Assembly: GCA_000320545.1 (NCBI GenBank)
Contig: ADNK01003483.1
Span: 49,885-113,884, forward strand
From: Bigelowiella natans CCMP2755
Lineage: Eukaryota > Cercozoa > Chlorarachniophyceae
Length of the DNA: 64,000 bases
Direction: 5' to 3'
Positions within the stretch are counted from its first letter, which is position 1; every line of letters begins with the position of its first letter. The notes beneath the pieces were generated by a model that was not told the DNA's origin, searched no databases, and saw nothing but the letters and a program-made list of their open reading frames with translations. Of the stretch, positions 1-13,136 are shown one piece after another. Position numbers and translations under genes: made by a program.

Positions 1-154
1 CGTGTTAGTTAGCATATCCGTGTTGTGAAACATATATATAAGTAATGAGAAAACAGCCGGCAGCCGTGATTTATTTGAATATGATCTTTTCTGAAATTTT
101 AACAGCACATACTTATAGTTATTATTATTACCTCTTTCGTTGCTGGTATTGATC

Positions 155-346
155 CTAACATGGCGAAGATATGCCGCACCTAATGAAGACTTGATATGTT
201 TCTTGTTGTTTGTTGATATTGTTCTTCTTGTTCTTCTTGTGGTTTTTCACATTATCATCATCAAATTCACCAAGGGAATGTAATTGAGGATTGTTGCTGA
301 AAGGCCACGCACCGTCCTGTAGTAAGTCAGGGGGGGGAGGGATCAT
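155..346 (-). CDS. Possible C-terminal exon, unknown protein
   Basis: This is a 63-codon open frame on the minus strand ending in TAG. The translation is hydrophilic, with lysine, asparagine and glutamine runs after a more normal N-terminal part (DLLQDGAWPFSNNPQLHS). It lies downstream of the membrane-protein gene on the same strand and could be its last exon or part of another gene. It has no recognisable domain, and the lysine-asparagine run comes from a GTT/CTT-type repeat. The next stretch, 347-820, holds a (CA)n/(TG)n microsatellite pair and nothing else I can support. Confidence 0.22.
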   Translation of the reverse strand: MIPPPPDLLQDGAWPFSNNPQLHSLGEFDDDNVKNHKKNKKNNINKQQETYQVFIRCGISSPC

Positions 347-493
347 GGGATGGTGATGGGATTAAATAAAGCAACATCAGCAGCAATTAAATTTATAATA
401 AGTAACTTCTTAAAGAGTGTTTTGGTGTAGTGTGTACTCATAGTCTTTTCATGCATGTGCGTAATGTTGTGGATAACAAGACAAATGAATCAT

Positions 494-515
494 AATTCAC
501 ACACACAAACACACA

Positions 516-556
<41 letters not shown>

Positions 557-575
557 CAAATTTAGGGTGTATATT

Positions 576-610
<35 letters not shown>

Positions 611-611
611 G
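494..611. repeat. (CA)n and (TG)n microsatellite pair
   Basis: A long CA run followed about 25 bases later by a TG run forms an imperfect inverted pair that could fold into a hairpin. The open frames across it are repeat translations of alternating His-Thr or Cys-Val, not genes. Confidence 0.9.
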
Positions 612-823
612 AAGCAAGCAGCTGGTGAAGGACCTTCCCAAACTCTTATATCGTTTATAGTGTCCATCAAAGTACGTTGCTATCAGCACAGTCGCCATTG
701 GAAAGCTTCCGTGAGGGTACTGTTTTATTTATAGAACGATTGTTGCGACACAAAGGACACAAAGCACACACAAACTCATACGAAATAAGAATAAATGCTG
801 ACGAATACGTGAAAACAGATAGA

Positions 824-2703
824 TCATTTATTGTCCAATAACGAATTTAGGGAGAAGTATGAGCTTTGTGGTGATAATTGATTGATGGCCACACAAATAG
901 TAGCAGTAGTATCATTGAAAACAAATCGTTCTCCCGTTCCTTCTTGATGAAAAACCATCATATCACCAGATGATATCGAAACGAATGGAAATCATCAACC
1001 ATTTCTTCGTGATGATTCAACGTTGGGGAACATCCCCCTCCCTCCCTTCCCCCACTTCCCATATACCACCTCGACTAGCATGTAACGCTTTTCAGGGTTG
1101 ATGAGCATCTCTTCCCCTAAGTTAATTTTGCGGTACCCGAAATCTACAACAAATGGGTGAGGGAGGGGGCGTAAGTAAATATGTGTTTCGAATTTTCATT
1201 TGAGAAATACATCTTGATATCATTCGTGTGTGCGTTCCTCCGCCCCCCCCCCCCCCCCTCTCTGTCTCTTGCAATCCCATACATTTATGAAGGTACTTCC
1301 ACACAGGTAAATGCAACGCTGTCTCCGAATATCCCACTGGAACGAATAGTGTTGAGAAAAGCACCTAGGAAGAACCAATCAATCAATCAATCAATACACG
1401 ATATATACAGCTTCTACCACTAGGTGATATAATTCATATCCATCACCAAAAGGATTGTAAATGGAAGCTGCATTGACCCCGTGTACAACCAGTAGGCGAT
1501 ACAGCCGGTAACAAGGGCGAAAACAATCTGAAAACTGATCATGAAGTAAGGCCACACAAATAAAATGTTTGATGAGAATATATCGTATTATCACAAAAAT
1601 CGATTTTTAACATAACCCAAAATCAAAAATTGGAAAACTTTATTATCCATCCCTGCAAAGCAATTCATTAGTTTGAACAACGAGTCATTTGCTGCAAATT
1701 CGTCGTGTATTAAAATTTCGAATAGTAGTTAAAACAAAGATGATTATCAGTCTAACCCTAGGACACTACTACTAAGTACTAATACTAGTAGTATAATCGA
1801 TGACTAGTAATCTAATCACCTTCCAACCACCAGAAGTAACGTTGTCCAGGCCACCATGAGTTCAAACAGGCTCATGGGATCCAAATCCCCTATATATGTA
1901 ATATATATCATACTGCAGTACTGCGATTAACATCTACTACCTGCTGTAGTCTTAGTCTCTCCTTGGGGAGATAATAATGAGGTTTCAGAAGTAGCATCAT
2001 CCTTCTTCCCCCCCTTCGTTCCGAGTCGTTGTGCTGTCGTATTATCTGCAGAGTTGTTGCTTGCTGCTGTAATTTTTCATAAATTGCTCACAGAAAAGGA
2101 GGAAGACAACAAGATCATCAACTTAGCTACTATAAGCTTTACACCTGTCATCAATTTTCACGTTGAGGGGCCCAGTTGACTACAGAGATCACGGAGGGGG
2201 CTGAGGCCCGCTCGGGGGAAATGTACAGAAAGAATTTTCGATGACAAATCTATCCAGAGATTGTTGATCGAGTCGCATTTTTATCCTGCGACAAGACTTT
2301 TAAGTAACGACATGCGAAGAATCCAGGAAATTTATTCAGTTTCCTTCTCTGCTAAATCTTCACAGTAGCATCTAGTGGGAATTGAGGATGCGACATGACT
2401 TGGATGATGTCTTAGACTTACAATTTCTGTGTATTATGTGCAGGATGGAGTAACGGTGAGTCGCTCAGACAACTTATTATTACTTCTAAGTTTAAAAACG
2501 AAGTCTATTTTCAAGTGTGAGACTTGATTTTCACCGATTTTACAGCAATAATGGAGATCACCCTCAGCTGCAGAATTGTTTGCTATCTCTTAAACGAGGG
2601 ATGATCTACCGAACACCCCCACTTCTTTATCTTCTCCCTGCTGGACATTTTCTCTGCCTGGGAGGTGGCAAAATGGAATGGGTTAAGGGGGTGGTGTCGT
2701 CCA
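824..2703 (-). CDS. Multi-pass membrane protein, exon-split, unknown family
   Basis: Several minus-strand exons join in phase. The exon at 1941-2045 is hydrophilic and ends in phase 1. The exon at 1820-1889 contains DPMSLFELMVAWTTLLLVVG. The exon at 1447-1534 contains FQIVFALVTGCIAYWLYTG. The exon at 1305-1364 reads VLFSTLFVPVGYSETALHLP. The last three give closely spaced hydrophobic segments typical of membrane helices. Two more probable exons lie at 1070-1142 (GYRKINLGEEMLINPEKRYM) and about 824-946, where TGA ends the frame, but the link between 1305 and 1142 is not resolved. A plausible start, MDDTTPLTHSILPPP, is at 2703; the exons between 2703 and 2290 are unclear. I do not recognise the family. 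The gene is divergent from its neighbour at 2801, sharing a promoter region of about 100 bp. Confidence 0.5.
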
Positions 2704-2800
2704 TGGGGGATGTTGTTCGCACAGTGACAAATTAAAAAAAATGTTTCTTCTAGTGGTCTACCCGTAGGTCACGGCCTCCTAAGTAAACGGTGGTCTCATA

Positions 2801-3321
2801 ATGGAAGGCTTCACGAATACGAAAAGAATGGCGATGGGGAGGAGTCAAAACGACGGATTCGGGTACTTCAATAGGTCGAATAAGAGGAACTCCAGACGAG
2901 CCCAAAATTATAGAAAAAAATCACGTCTGCCATCTTCACCAAGCAGCGGCATATCTGATAGAAATGCCTTCACCACAGCCGGTTAGAGCACAAATACCTA
3001 ACATGACGAAATGTAATAAACGACTCATCAAGACCGATTTTACATATATCTCCGTGCATAATACTCTATGTCTTTCAAATTGTCTGTCTTCAGCGGGAGG
3101 GACTATGAAGGACACTCTGCCGTGGAAGAAGGCCGAATACGTCAGAAACACAGGAAGGAAGATTGTTTCTGGTGGAAATTATATGCCCAACAGCAACAAA
3201 ATGGGGTAGTAAATGAGGCAGAAGAGAGATAGAGAGAGGGGGAGGGAGGGGGGGGGGGGGGGAGAATTGAAGATTTACTTATAGAAAGGAACTGATATAA
3301 ATATGAACAGGTATGATGGAG

Positions 3322-3365
<44 letters not shown>

Positions 3366-4291
3366 TATTTATTTATATATGCCACAACAATTTACCATGC
3401 CGGCATGCTTCATTACTGAGTTGATGGCTGTCGTCATCGTGACTCACTCACTCACTCACTCACTACGACAGAACATCGTATCACCAAACTCGTCGTTCAT
3501 TCGAGCTGGCCTCGCTCAAAAACACAGTCGCAACACCACCCCTTCGTTGTTATCCAGGGATTAACAGTAACAGTAGTATTAGTAGCAGTGGGGGCGTTTT
3601 GATGAAATACAAGTGCCGTTCTCCTGGTGCGAGAGCCATTCGTCGTAGCAATCATACATGGTCTCCTCCCCGCCGTCAGAGGAAGTTGGATCTCCGTACA
3701 ACCTATCCCGGGATGGGGGTATCCAAAACGAGAGAGCAACAACGGTCTACAGTAGATATAGATCATCTACACCCTGGTGGAACTGGAGGGAGGGTTGCTG
3801 GTGGAGGAGCACGAATTCAGGGAAAAGGGGGGTTTAGGGCTAGTACAAGGAATGGACGATCTGCTTTAGATTATACTATAGGTTCTCGCCAAAGACGAGG
3901 ACTACAACGCCGACAAAAGGTGGTGGGACAACGGCGTGAGTCAAACTCGGCTGCCAGTACTATGTTTCCCTCCTCCTCAAAGCAGCGGCAGCACAGCTCT
4001 CCTCCTCCTCCTCCTCCTCCTCCTCCTCCAACTGTGTCTTCTGGATCCTTTGTCTCGACAACAACGCAGAGGATCAATCAAAAGCAGCAGGCAAGGAATA
4101 ATAATCACCCTCTTCAAACGATCAAAGACAGTCTCACGCAAATTGCAAGGATAAGAGAAAGGGGAGGTGAAAGCAAATCGGGTAGCATTGCACTTCACAT
4201 TTCAAGGTGATATAATATAATAATAGTACGTGTTTCGCTGCTTATCTGATATATCTAACATACTTTAAAGTGATATAAATATTATATAATA

Positions 4292-4360
<69 letters not shown>

Positions 4361-4718
4361 CACAATTCTTCGGTATAAATATTTGCTTGTCTTCTTTCTC
4401 TCAATTGACAGATACGGCCTTGGAAAAAGGCTTTCAAAGAAGGAAATGGAAATAGTTGACCGCCTCGTACAACAGCTTGATAGCTATTCTAACATGCTCA
4501 TAGAAAGGGCGAAATCAGATCATACGATGGCCAAGGCCATGAAGATGATCAGTAAGCTCAATGAGATCAAGGAAAAATTTAAAGTGGGTAAACCATTAGG
4601 AGGTGGAACAGTTTGGTACTATCGAGAAGGTGCTGCCCAATTTTCTCTAAATCTGCTGAGGCATGTTGAAACCATAGTACCTGCTGCTCCCCGCACAGAA
4701 GCAGGGCAGGGTGTGTGA
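2801..4718 (+). CDS. Basic, proline-rich protein with helical C-terminus, unknown
   Basis: There are four exons: 2801-2981, 3094-3205, 3589-4206 and 4412-4718. All three junctions are GT-AG and keep the frame, and the exon lengths sum to 1218 nt, giving a 405-residue product. The N-terminal half is very rich in arginine, lysine and glycine. A (CCT)n repeat encodes a run of about ten prolines near residue 240. The C-terminal exon is different in character: a predicted alpha-helical, possibly coiled-coil region (SKKEMEIVDRLVQQLDSYSN) and a short tail. I recognise no catalytic motif or known domain. The positive charge suggests nucleic-acid or phosphate binding, which is inference only. ATAAA-type poly(A) signals follow at about 4850 and 4917. 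The start ATG is the first in frame after the divergent promoter. Confidence 0.72.
3240..3262. repeat. Poly-G tract in intron
   Basis: A G-rich run interrupted by A lies inside the second intron of the 2801-4718 gene, followed by a (TA)n run at 3329-3360. Similar G or C homopolymers occur at 1242-1258, 12519-12533, 35454-35469, 49635-49646 and 63487-63519. Confidence 0.85.
4293..4360. repeat. (AT)n(GT)n compound microsatellite
   Basis: A long AT run passes directly into a GT run inside the last intron of the proline-rich gene, upstream of the acceptor at 4411. The same AT-then-GT layout recurs at 7305-7372, 33793-33874 and 40072-40134. Confidence 0.9.
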
Positions 4719-4929
4719 GAGTAGTGTTCGATTGCTTGTTTAATAACGCAAAGTTTGTTGCATTACCTATCATCGGCAGCAGACAACTACTTACACTCAC
4801 TCACTCATCTGCCCACTCATGTTCTGGATTAATTATCATTAATTTGGAATAAAGAAATTAGCAAATTTAGCTTTTGCTTTGCAACTAAGAATGTGAGAGC
4901 ACTCGATGAGTCATGAAATAAAGAATTCG

Positions 4930-5640
4930 CACTGCACCTCTAGCTAGACCTCTGAGCGTCGATCATGCTTCGCATCATCCAACAAATTTACTCGTAGCAG
5001 TGGTTGCACATTCGATCAGGCGGTCTAGCGGTGCTTGCAATCTAGTTCTACAGTTCATCATTTGGGCATGCTAGCTAGCTAGCATGCAGCTTGTCGCACT
5101 CACCACACGCACCTAGCTAGCTTGTCTAGGCACAACATTGTGTAGCAGCAATGTGCGGTGCGCGCACTTGCTAAGCTAGCTATAGATATTATAGACAGTA
5201 GTTAAGCTAGACAGAAGATCGATCGAAGGATGCCTAGCAGACATGCTACCATGCGGGCAAACTGACACGCACTGCCTTGATGTTCGATCGATGCGCCGCG
5301 CTAGCACGTCTAGACGTGCTACATTCTTTTAGACTCCCCCTTGCGTGCAGTACGTAGCATGAGCATCGCACATGTGTATGTGGTGATGATCCATTGTGAT
5401 GATGTGCGCTAGCAGTGCGGTCAAGACATTTGCAACGCTGTCATTGCTAGATTGCCATGCTGGTCTTGTTAGCTCATGCATGGTTTGATACTATAAACAC
5501 AGTATATATTGTTGATGCATGTAACGGTGGAATGCTAGAATGTCATCTAGTCATTCCAGCAAGCTAGCAAGGCAAACAGGCCAGCAGGAGAGCTGCACAA
5601 ATGTGTGTTCCACGGGCTCGCAAACAGAGCTATGCTATCG
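4930..5640. other. CTAG/GCATGC-rich convergent intergenic island 1
   Basis: This gene-free stretch lies between the 3' ends of the plus gene (stop 4718) and the minus kinase (stop 6380). It is dense in CTAG, GCTAGC, GCATGC, GCGC and TGCA words, for example the palindrome near 5068-5086, and it lacks the trinucleotide repeats that fill introns. No convincing open frame is present. The remaining gap, 5640-6379, contains (ATG)n/(ATC)n runs at 5955-6000 and 6050-6082 and no gene I can support. Confidence 0.7.
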
Positions 5641-5956
5641 TGCTGTTGCGTCATTACACGACAAAATTCATTTTTAAACCGCTATTGGCTTGATGATAAA
5701 TTTGCATTTGAATTCTAGTGCTTGCTTCAAAGATTGCATACTAGTGTTCTTATTCTGACGATCGAATCAAAATAGAGAAGAATAGAATCATGCTGCATAT
5801 ACAGCTGTAGATACAATATGTCAGCTTGTAACTTCAGTTTTCGGTAGTACACTAACTGCATTTTCTTCTCTGCTGCACGCAAGACCATTAAGAAACCACG
5901 TGCAACAACCACAAAAGATGATAATCGATAGTAACGATGATGGTGATACGATGATA

Positions 5957-5987
<31 letters not shown>

Positions 5988-6047
5988 CGATGATGATGAC
6001 GACAGGTTCACGTTTGCTATAGCTTTCACGGATCGATCATGTTGAAT

Positions 6048-6083
<36 letters not shown>

Positions 6084-6379
6084 GCCTAGACTGCTGCTGC
6101 ATCTGGTGGTTTGAAACACGATTGAGCTCTTTTCGCTCCTTATCTTTCATTTTAGCCTATATGCAGTAGTGATAATTTAATCCATTAGGATTATAGATTA
6201 ATACAAACGAACAAACAAACAAACAAACGGTGAGATAATCTATCTTGAGCAAATATCAAGACACAGTACGACTACGATAACAACAAATATACAGCAGCAG
6301 CAGTAGCAATTACTTATTATAAATATTGCTCACTCCCAACTCAACTATGTTAATCATATCATCATCATCACATTACACG

Positions 6380-6669
6380 TTATACATATGTTATAATCAC
6401 GCTTATTACATGAAGATGACGAGCCTTTCCTGGCAGCCAACTACGCAATTCTCCAGCCTAAACAACAGATACCGACCAACCACATGCACAATATTGTATG
6501 TAGTTGTATTTGCATGTGAATGTATATTATAGATGTAATCGTCCAATCATCATCGTAGTGAGATGCATATACCGAACGTACTTGCATAGTACCTACTATT
6601 GTGTACTATCAATCAATTCGAACACCAGTAGTAGTAGTAGTAGCAGTAGTAGTAGTAGGAAAAGACATT

Positions 6670-6708
<39 letters not shown>

Positions 6709-7057
6709 TACACACACATAATATATGATACTCCTAGTACTACCTCTTTGATGAACTTCATTTCAAGTAGCTCATCTATTGGACATCGTTGTGAAGGATC
6801 TTTTTGCAGAGAGGCAATGACAAAGTCACATATAGGCTCAGAGTACTTGTCCTTAGCCAATCGAGGCTCAGGATTATTGATCGATCGTTGCATGGCTATT
6901 TGAGGCGCTTTATTGTAGTATGGAACCTGTAGGAGAAGAACAAGAACAACAAGAAGAAAAGGAGATACCAGTGGGAAAAACCACCATTCACACTTCACTA
7001 TCATTCATATCCGCAAGATGCTGTTTGTTTATTTTTTAGTCATAAGTCCTTATGTAA

Positions 7058-7092
<35 letters not shown>

Positions 7093-7304
7093 TATTTCAT
7101 GCATTTGTATTGCTACAACACCTTTCCAGTGACGATTTCCACGCAAGTGACTCCCAATGACCACACATCTACCAGCTATATCAGATATGTTTTATTAACC
7201 AACAGATATGTTGTATTGACCATCATCAGTAATAATAATCACTATAGTAGTCATAGAAAGAGAATAGAGCAATAGCTGACGCTGTGTGAGCGATTAGATG
7301 ATCA

Positions 7305-7374
<70 letters not shown>

Positions 7375-7954
7375 ATACTCGTAGTGTTCTGATTGGTGTC
7401 TTAAGCTCGATAATGACATATTGTTGTTGTTCTTGCTGGTTATTATTGCTATTCTTCTTGATGTTGTTGGGCTTGAATTATTCTCAATAGTGTTGCTCTC
7501 TATCGTCATCGTATAGATGTGATGATGATCATTACCTGATCATAAGGTTCATTCCTAATAACTTCCGGTGCCATCCAATAAGGTGACCCCACGTATGTTG
7601 TCGCGAGACGCGTATTCCCTTTATACCAGGATCATTCATCATCAAATCAGAAGTAGTACCCTGCTCCTACTACTATTAAAATTACTACTACTACTACTAC
7701 TACCACTACTACTGCTACTACTACCAACACACATTTGAACATACAGACCTCCTAGAGAACGGACGCATCCAAAATCTGCCAACTTCACTTCCCCTGAAAT
7801 AGACCATAAGATGTTTGCAGCCTTCAAATCCCTACAGAACATATATAACACTTAATGAAGGACACATAAGAGGCAAGATGGTGATGGGGGTGAGAATAAA
7901 TAGTAAACAACGGCAAAATGGGGAATGAGAGGAAGAAGAAAAAGTATGATAATA

Positions 7955-7990
<36 letters not shown>

Positions 7991-8292
7991 CTATGGAACT
8001 TCTTATACTTATTCCACAAAAACGATAGGCCGAGGAGAGCCTCTCGCATCACAACTGCTACTGCCTCCTATAACATTATTAGGATCGATGTATCAATCAA
8101 TCAATCAATAAACAAATGTAGCAGCAGCTCTGCTAAACAATATCTCTCGTACATGCAATACAATATAACTAGTATCTTTTGATTTGGTAGTGTGTATTTT
8201 GGAATATGTAAACAATTCATAATTTGTATTGTGATCGTCATTTGTTCTTCTATGGTAAGAGAACATATACGACAGCATTGTTCATAACAACA

Positions 8293-8340
<48 letters not shown>

Positions 8341-8905
8341 TGCAGCATGCCTCCGTCCTCGTCATAACATCAGAGAATATTTATAACATGCTCAAAAATG
8401 GCTTGAAGGGGAGGCTACTACTACTACTACGCACAGGTGTAGCACAAGAAGCAAGAACGTTAAATAGGAGCTACTACTACTACCTCTGAGAGAGGTTTCA
8501 GCTTATCTAAAGATCCATCCATAAGTTCCATTGATAACATCAAGAATCTTTTTATCACAATACCAATATCATTATCCGGTAATAATAATAAAAGTAGCCG
8601 TACGTATGGTTTTAACAGCAGCATATAGTGAGTGTACTGAATCTTGTTGTTATTCTTCTTCTTCTTCTTGTTGTATACATATGCATATGTTACAATAGGC
8701 AGATATAGGCTAATCCCTACTAGTAGTACAAGGATTACCTATCCACAGTCTCACATCCATAGTAATGAACTAACTGTGGGCATATCTGATGATGATCATG
8801 ATGATGATCATCATCATGAAAGCCAGCCCCCCCGATATATAAATAATGATGTACAAACAGCTTAGAAATTGGTCCAGCTTGTCCTCAGTAGCTTGTTGGC
8901 AATAC

Positions 8906-8942
<37 letters not shown>

Positions 8943-9111
8943 GAAAATATAATTGATATGTATAAGTGTTACCTCTCCTTCCGCTAAAGCTTCTATTTCC
9001 TTGTTAATCTCGGCTAAATCCTCCTCTCCCGACTGATAAGATGAAGAAGAACAACAATTACTCGTTTCTTGTTCGGTTTGTGAGGTATTTCAGGATGACA
9101 CCGCCCCAGTC

Positions 9112-9148
<37 letters not shown>

Positions 9149-9533
9149 AACATTGGGTGCTGTTGTTGCCCACCGGTCATCATCCATCATCAAACACCAA
9201 CCAAATCTCTATTGTAATCATTATCATCACCAACCAAATCAATTGCTTTAACGGCGATTTTGGCCCCTTTCTTGACCTGAAATATGACGTTATGATGATG
9301 CTGATGTTGTTGTTGTTGATAATGATGCTGGTGGTGGTTATAATAGTAATCATATGGTGTGATGATAATAATAATAATAATAATAATAATAAGGGTCGTC
9401 GATAAATACGACTACAGTGATTAATGATATGGAACCAGAAGAAGAAGAAGAAGGAATGGATGGCACCAGAGGTATATTAACTACGCCTCTCTTCTTCTTC
9501 TTCTTCTTCTTCTTCTTCTGTCTACAACTCACT

Positions 9534-9586
<53 letters not shown>

Positions 9587-9731
9587 TGTAGGGGGGGGTG
9601 GAGGGTAATGATACATATGATGTAAGGGCATACTACTAGCTGCAGCTCCTACTACTAGTACTACTACTCTCCCATTGCATCATGTGGGTGGGTGGGTGTA
9701 ATATCATCGACATATTATAGAAGGCATATCC

Positions 9732-9768
<37 letters not shown>

Positions 9769-10257
9769 GTTATTCTACACAACGTAGTAACATTTAGTCT
9801 GCCTATATTATAATCATACCTTTTTGAAGCGTCCTTGAAGAGGCCGTGCCATATACACACTTCCAAAAGCCTTAAAAGAGGAGGAGAGGGGGAGGAGGAG
9901 GAGATGAAAAATATATAGGTACAACACCACACACACACACACACACACACACATCATATATATGTTCTTATCAAGAAGAACAACAATTTGAAGGATGATC
10001 CTTCCCAACATTAAGTGTTAAGTGGGCTGCTGACGTAATCCCCTTTATTATTATCATTATTATTATTATTATTATTATCATTATTATTATTGCTACCCCC
10101 TGCCCAATGCGTAATAGGAGGTCGTATTTGCGCTCCTCGAGCTGAAGAAGAGGACGGGGAGGGGGTGGAGGGAAATAGCATTCAATGATAACCACAACAA
10201 CAGGATAAATGCAAACATTCATCGAAATAATCAACAACAGCGCCACCTCTATGTGTG

Positions 10258-10292
<35 letters not shown>

Positions 10293-11320
10293 GTTTTATG
10301 GCACGTTAAGTCGATCAGAAATGAGGATGGCGATAACAATGATGACGATGATGATATGTAAATAATGACCTGGCGAGCAATTTTCCGAAATATTTGCTTC
10401 GCTTTTATGAGCGTACTGTCCTCAATCGCATTGATTGACTATCATTGTGCATAATAGAGTAGTAGTAGCAGTAGTAGTAGTAGTAGTAGTAATATCACGG
10501 TGGCATCTTTATGATAATGATGATGATGATGGTGATGATGATGATGATGATGATGATGATGACAACAATAATAGCCTACCTCTCGAAGATAATTAAGATG
10601 AAAACGAGGCAAATTGTACACACTCTCCAATAGTTTTAATCCTGCAAGCTGAATCAATTCAACGGTCTTCGCCGCCTAAGAAAGGCAATGATGTATGGAA
10701 GAGAGGCGGTTTGTGAACTACTAATATGATCAAATTGATGATGATGAAGAGGCGGTTTGTGAACTAATAATATGATCAAATTGATGACAACACTGAACAA
10801 CACAATTATCACTTAATGACGATTCTAGTAAAAACAGTAGCAGTGTAGCTAGTGGTCAATCAACTCCCTATCACCACCATCAGCATCACCATCATCATCG
10901 TACCACATAAAAGTACTCATCAATTCTCTCTGTTGTCCTAAGTCGCTGCTTCTATTTTGATCATACGGGAAAGAAACAACTTACTCGGAGAAATTGGTCT
11001 ATAGCTGGATTAGTGTGAGGATATTTCTGATGTGAGAAGAAGAAGAAGAAGAAGAAGAAGAAGAAGAAGAAGAAGAATAAGGAAAGATGGTATCATCATC
11101 CTTATATCTATACTATATATACATACACTAGTGGTAATGCTCACCAACAGTATGATTTGATTCCTACTTTTATTACTATGCAGACCTCGAATATATATTT
11201 ATATATACTCAGTAGATCTAATACTTATACTACCCGTTTTTGCTCATTCCTCGCTTTTCTCACTTGCCTCATGTGTGCATGGTTGAGTTGATGTCCTGTT
11301 GATATTACTATTATTATTAC

Positions 11321-11356
<36 letters not shown>

Positions 11357-13136
11357 CACTATTATGAGGAGGAGGAGGAGGAGGAGGAGGAGAAGGAGGA
11401 AGCACACCAACAAGGCAGATTGGATTCTCCCAGCTACGGATGAAATAACCCCCTCCAGTAAGCTTATCATCATCACTACTATTTTCATTAAATCATCAAT
11501 CATCACCCTGATTCTTGAGAAATGCCTCCTTATCACGTACAAACAGGGATGAGAGGTAGATGATTCCTACAACAACAACAAGAAGAAGAAGCAGCCAGAC
11601 GAATCAAGGAAAAAAAAGGTGGTTGGTCCTGTTCTTTTTCATATTTTAACACCGCCACATCTTTTGGAATTGTGTGCTAAGATGAGTAGTAATACCTTGT
11701 CTTCGTACATTTTGCATAATTCCAAGGAGATTATCTAAAGCTTCACCATTCAGCTCATCGTCTTTCATTTGGGCAGTGTGCCTCTTCTCTTCCTATATTA
11801 ATATACATACATATATCAACACTTAACACGCAATACTAGGACTAAACAATGAGAAAATAAGATGTTTTTGAGATGATGATGGTGATTTGAATAAATAATA
11901 GATTTATCAACTAGAAGTTATAAGTTTCGTACAACAAAAATAACAAGCAGGGAAAAGCTACTTAATCTTATCATTAATTTGTTTCAAACTAGCAAATATT
12001 CCTCCCCTCTTTTTCTTCCTCTTTATCTTCTTCTTCTTCCCTATCACTACTATCATCATTTTTGATGACTGATATTACGCACATTCTTTGTTCTTAATCT
12101 CTGTGCAGCTAAGTAACTTGGAGATGTTGCCGGCCTATAATATACGTAAAAATATTGGGAAAATAGCAAATAAAAGGAAAAAGATGACAACCAAAAGCTT
12201 AACGCTGACTCTATATTATTGTATGGTTTGAACAATTTGGTGAGCAAAACATTGAGTAAGGAGTTCTCAATCAATATTTGCAATAAGTCATCATGCAAGA
12301 TTCTCAAAGCTCATTTCTAACATCGTCGTCGTCATTGATATTGTTGATGACATATAATCACATGTCCTATTCAGAGGATGATGATCTAATGGGCGCTTGG
12401 CTGCTGCTGCTGTATACGACTTTTTCCTCCTTACAGCAGAATGATTTAAGCCTCCACCGGGAACGTCCAAGCGACCTTGCTCATCTTACCAAAAGTAAGT
12501 GAACATAAGTATTCGAGGGGGGGGGGGGGGGGAAGGGTATAGGGAGGTTGGACGAATTGTTAACTACTACATGAGGACGAGTATATAGTCATTCAAGAGG
12601 GCTATGATCACAATATGCCATTAGCAACGAAGAAGAAGAAGAAGAAGAAGAAGAAGATGATGAAGAAGATGATGATGATGATGATGATGATGATGATAGG
12701 GATGTAAACTTTCCGATAATTTGTTATTGTTTGGTGTTGTCTTGCTTTGATTATCTTGTCGTCTCTCACATGCTACAACTTGCCTCATCTGTAAATGAGA
12801 TTATATATTACCTACGGAAGTAGTAGTAGCACTACTACTTTTAGAGGCAGCAGTACTCTCGCTAGTACCGTTAGGGTTATCTAACCCTGGGTGTACATGG
12901 CTACACATTCTGTGGAGAATAACAGAGAAATGACGAGGAGGAGGAATTAAGAAAGAAATAAGAAAGTGGTTGCTGCTTAAGAGAACAACACATTTTAAAC
13001 GACAACAACTAGTACTATTCCTGCATACATCACTCGTTTATTATGCAATAGATAAATACTTATCATCATCATCAACTACCTATATCCAGCAACACAAAAG
13101 CACATTCTAAAGTTGGCAGTTTGTTCTTTGAGAGAT
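6380..13136 (-). CDS. STE-type serine/threonine protein kinase, multi-exon
   Basis: More than 17 short minus-strand exons join in phase to give a complete kinase domain at the C-terminus. Glycine loop: RIGQG (10097-10141) joined to AFGSVYMARP (9820-9870). Catalytic lysine: KIAVKAIDL (9235-9276). Helix C: EEDLAEINKEIEAL (8973-9032). Hinge: LMLSMELMDGSLDKL (8484-8547). Catalytic loop: HRDLKAANIL across 7991-8064 and 7749-7831, which also carries the DFG motif (KLADFGCVRSL). Activation segment: TYVGSPYWMAPEVI (7536-7618). Then VDVWSLGVTC (7122-7175) and the final lobe (6744-6926). The last exon is 6380-6457. The pattern fits STE20, Cdc7/SepH or MAP3K-epsilon-like kinases, which act in cytokinesis or MAP kinase cascades; the exact subfamily is inference. 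The N-terminal region is mostly helical (exons 10370-10438, 10580-10675, 10985-11026, 11700-11795 and others) and runs back to at least 13136; the start is unresolved. The helix C to beta-4 loop lacks the usual HPN. Confidence 0.88.
7305..7372. repeat. (AT)n(GT)n in kinase intron
   Basis: A compound dinucleotide repeat in the intron between the activation-segment exon (7536-7618) and the VDVWSLG exon (7122-7175). Nearby introns of the same gene hold (CA)n at 6670-6718 and 7957-7987, (TA)n at 8297-8336 and 8908-8939, and (CT)n(GT)n at 9536-9590. Confidence 0.9.

Noticed and set aside
438-698. Open frames of alternating His-Thr or Cys-Val
   Set aside because: Direct translation of (CA)n/(TG)n repeats; the same applies to similar frames at 6601, 9636, 24057, 37891, 51255 and elsewhere.
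5727-6119. 130-codon minus frame with poly-Asp and poly-Ser
   Set aside because: Made of (ATC)n and (GAT)n repeats; no flanking conserved sequence.
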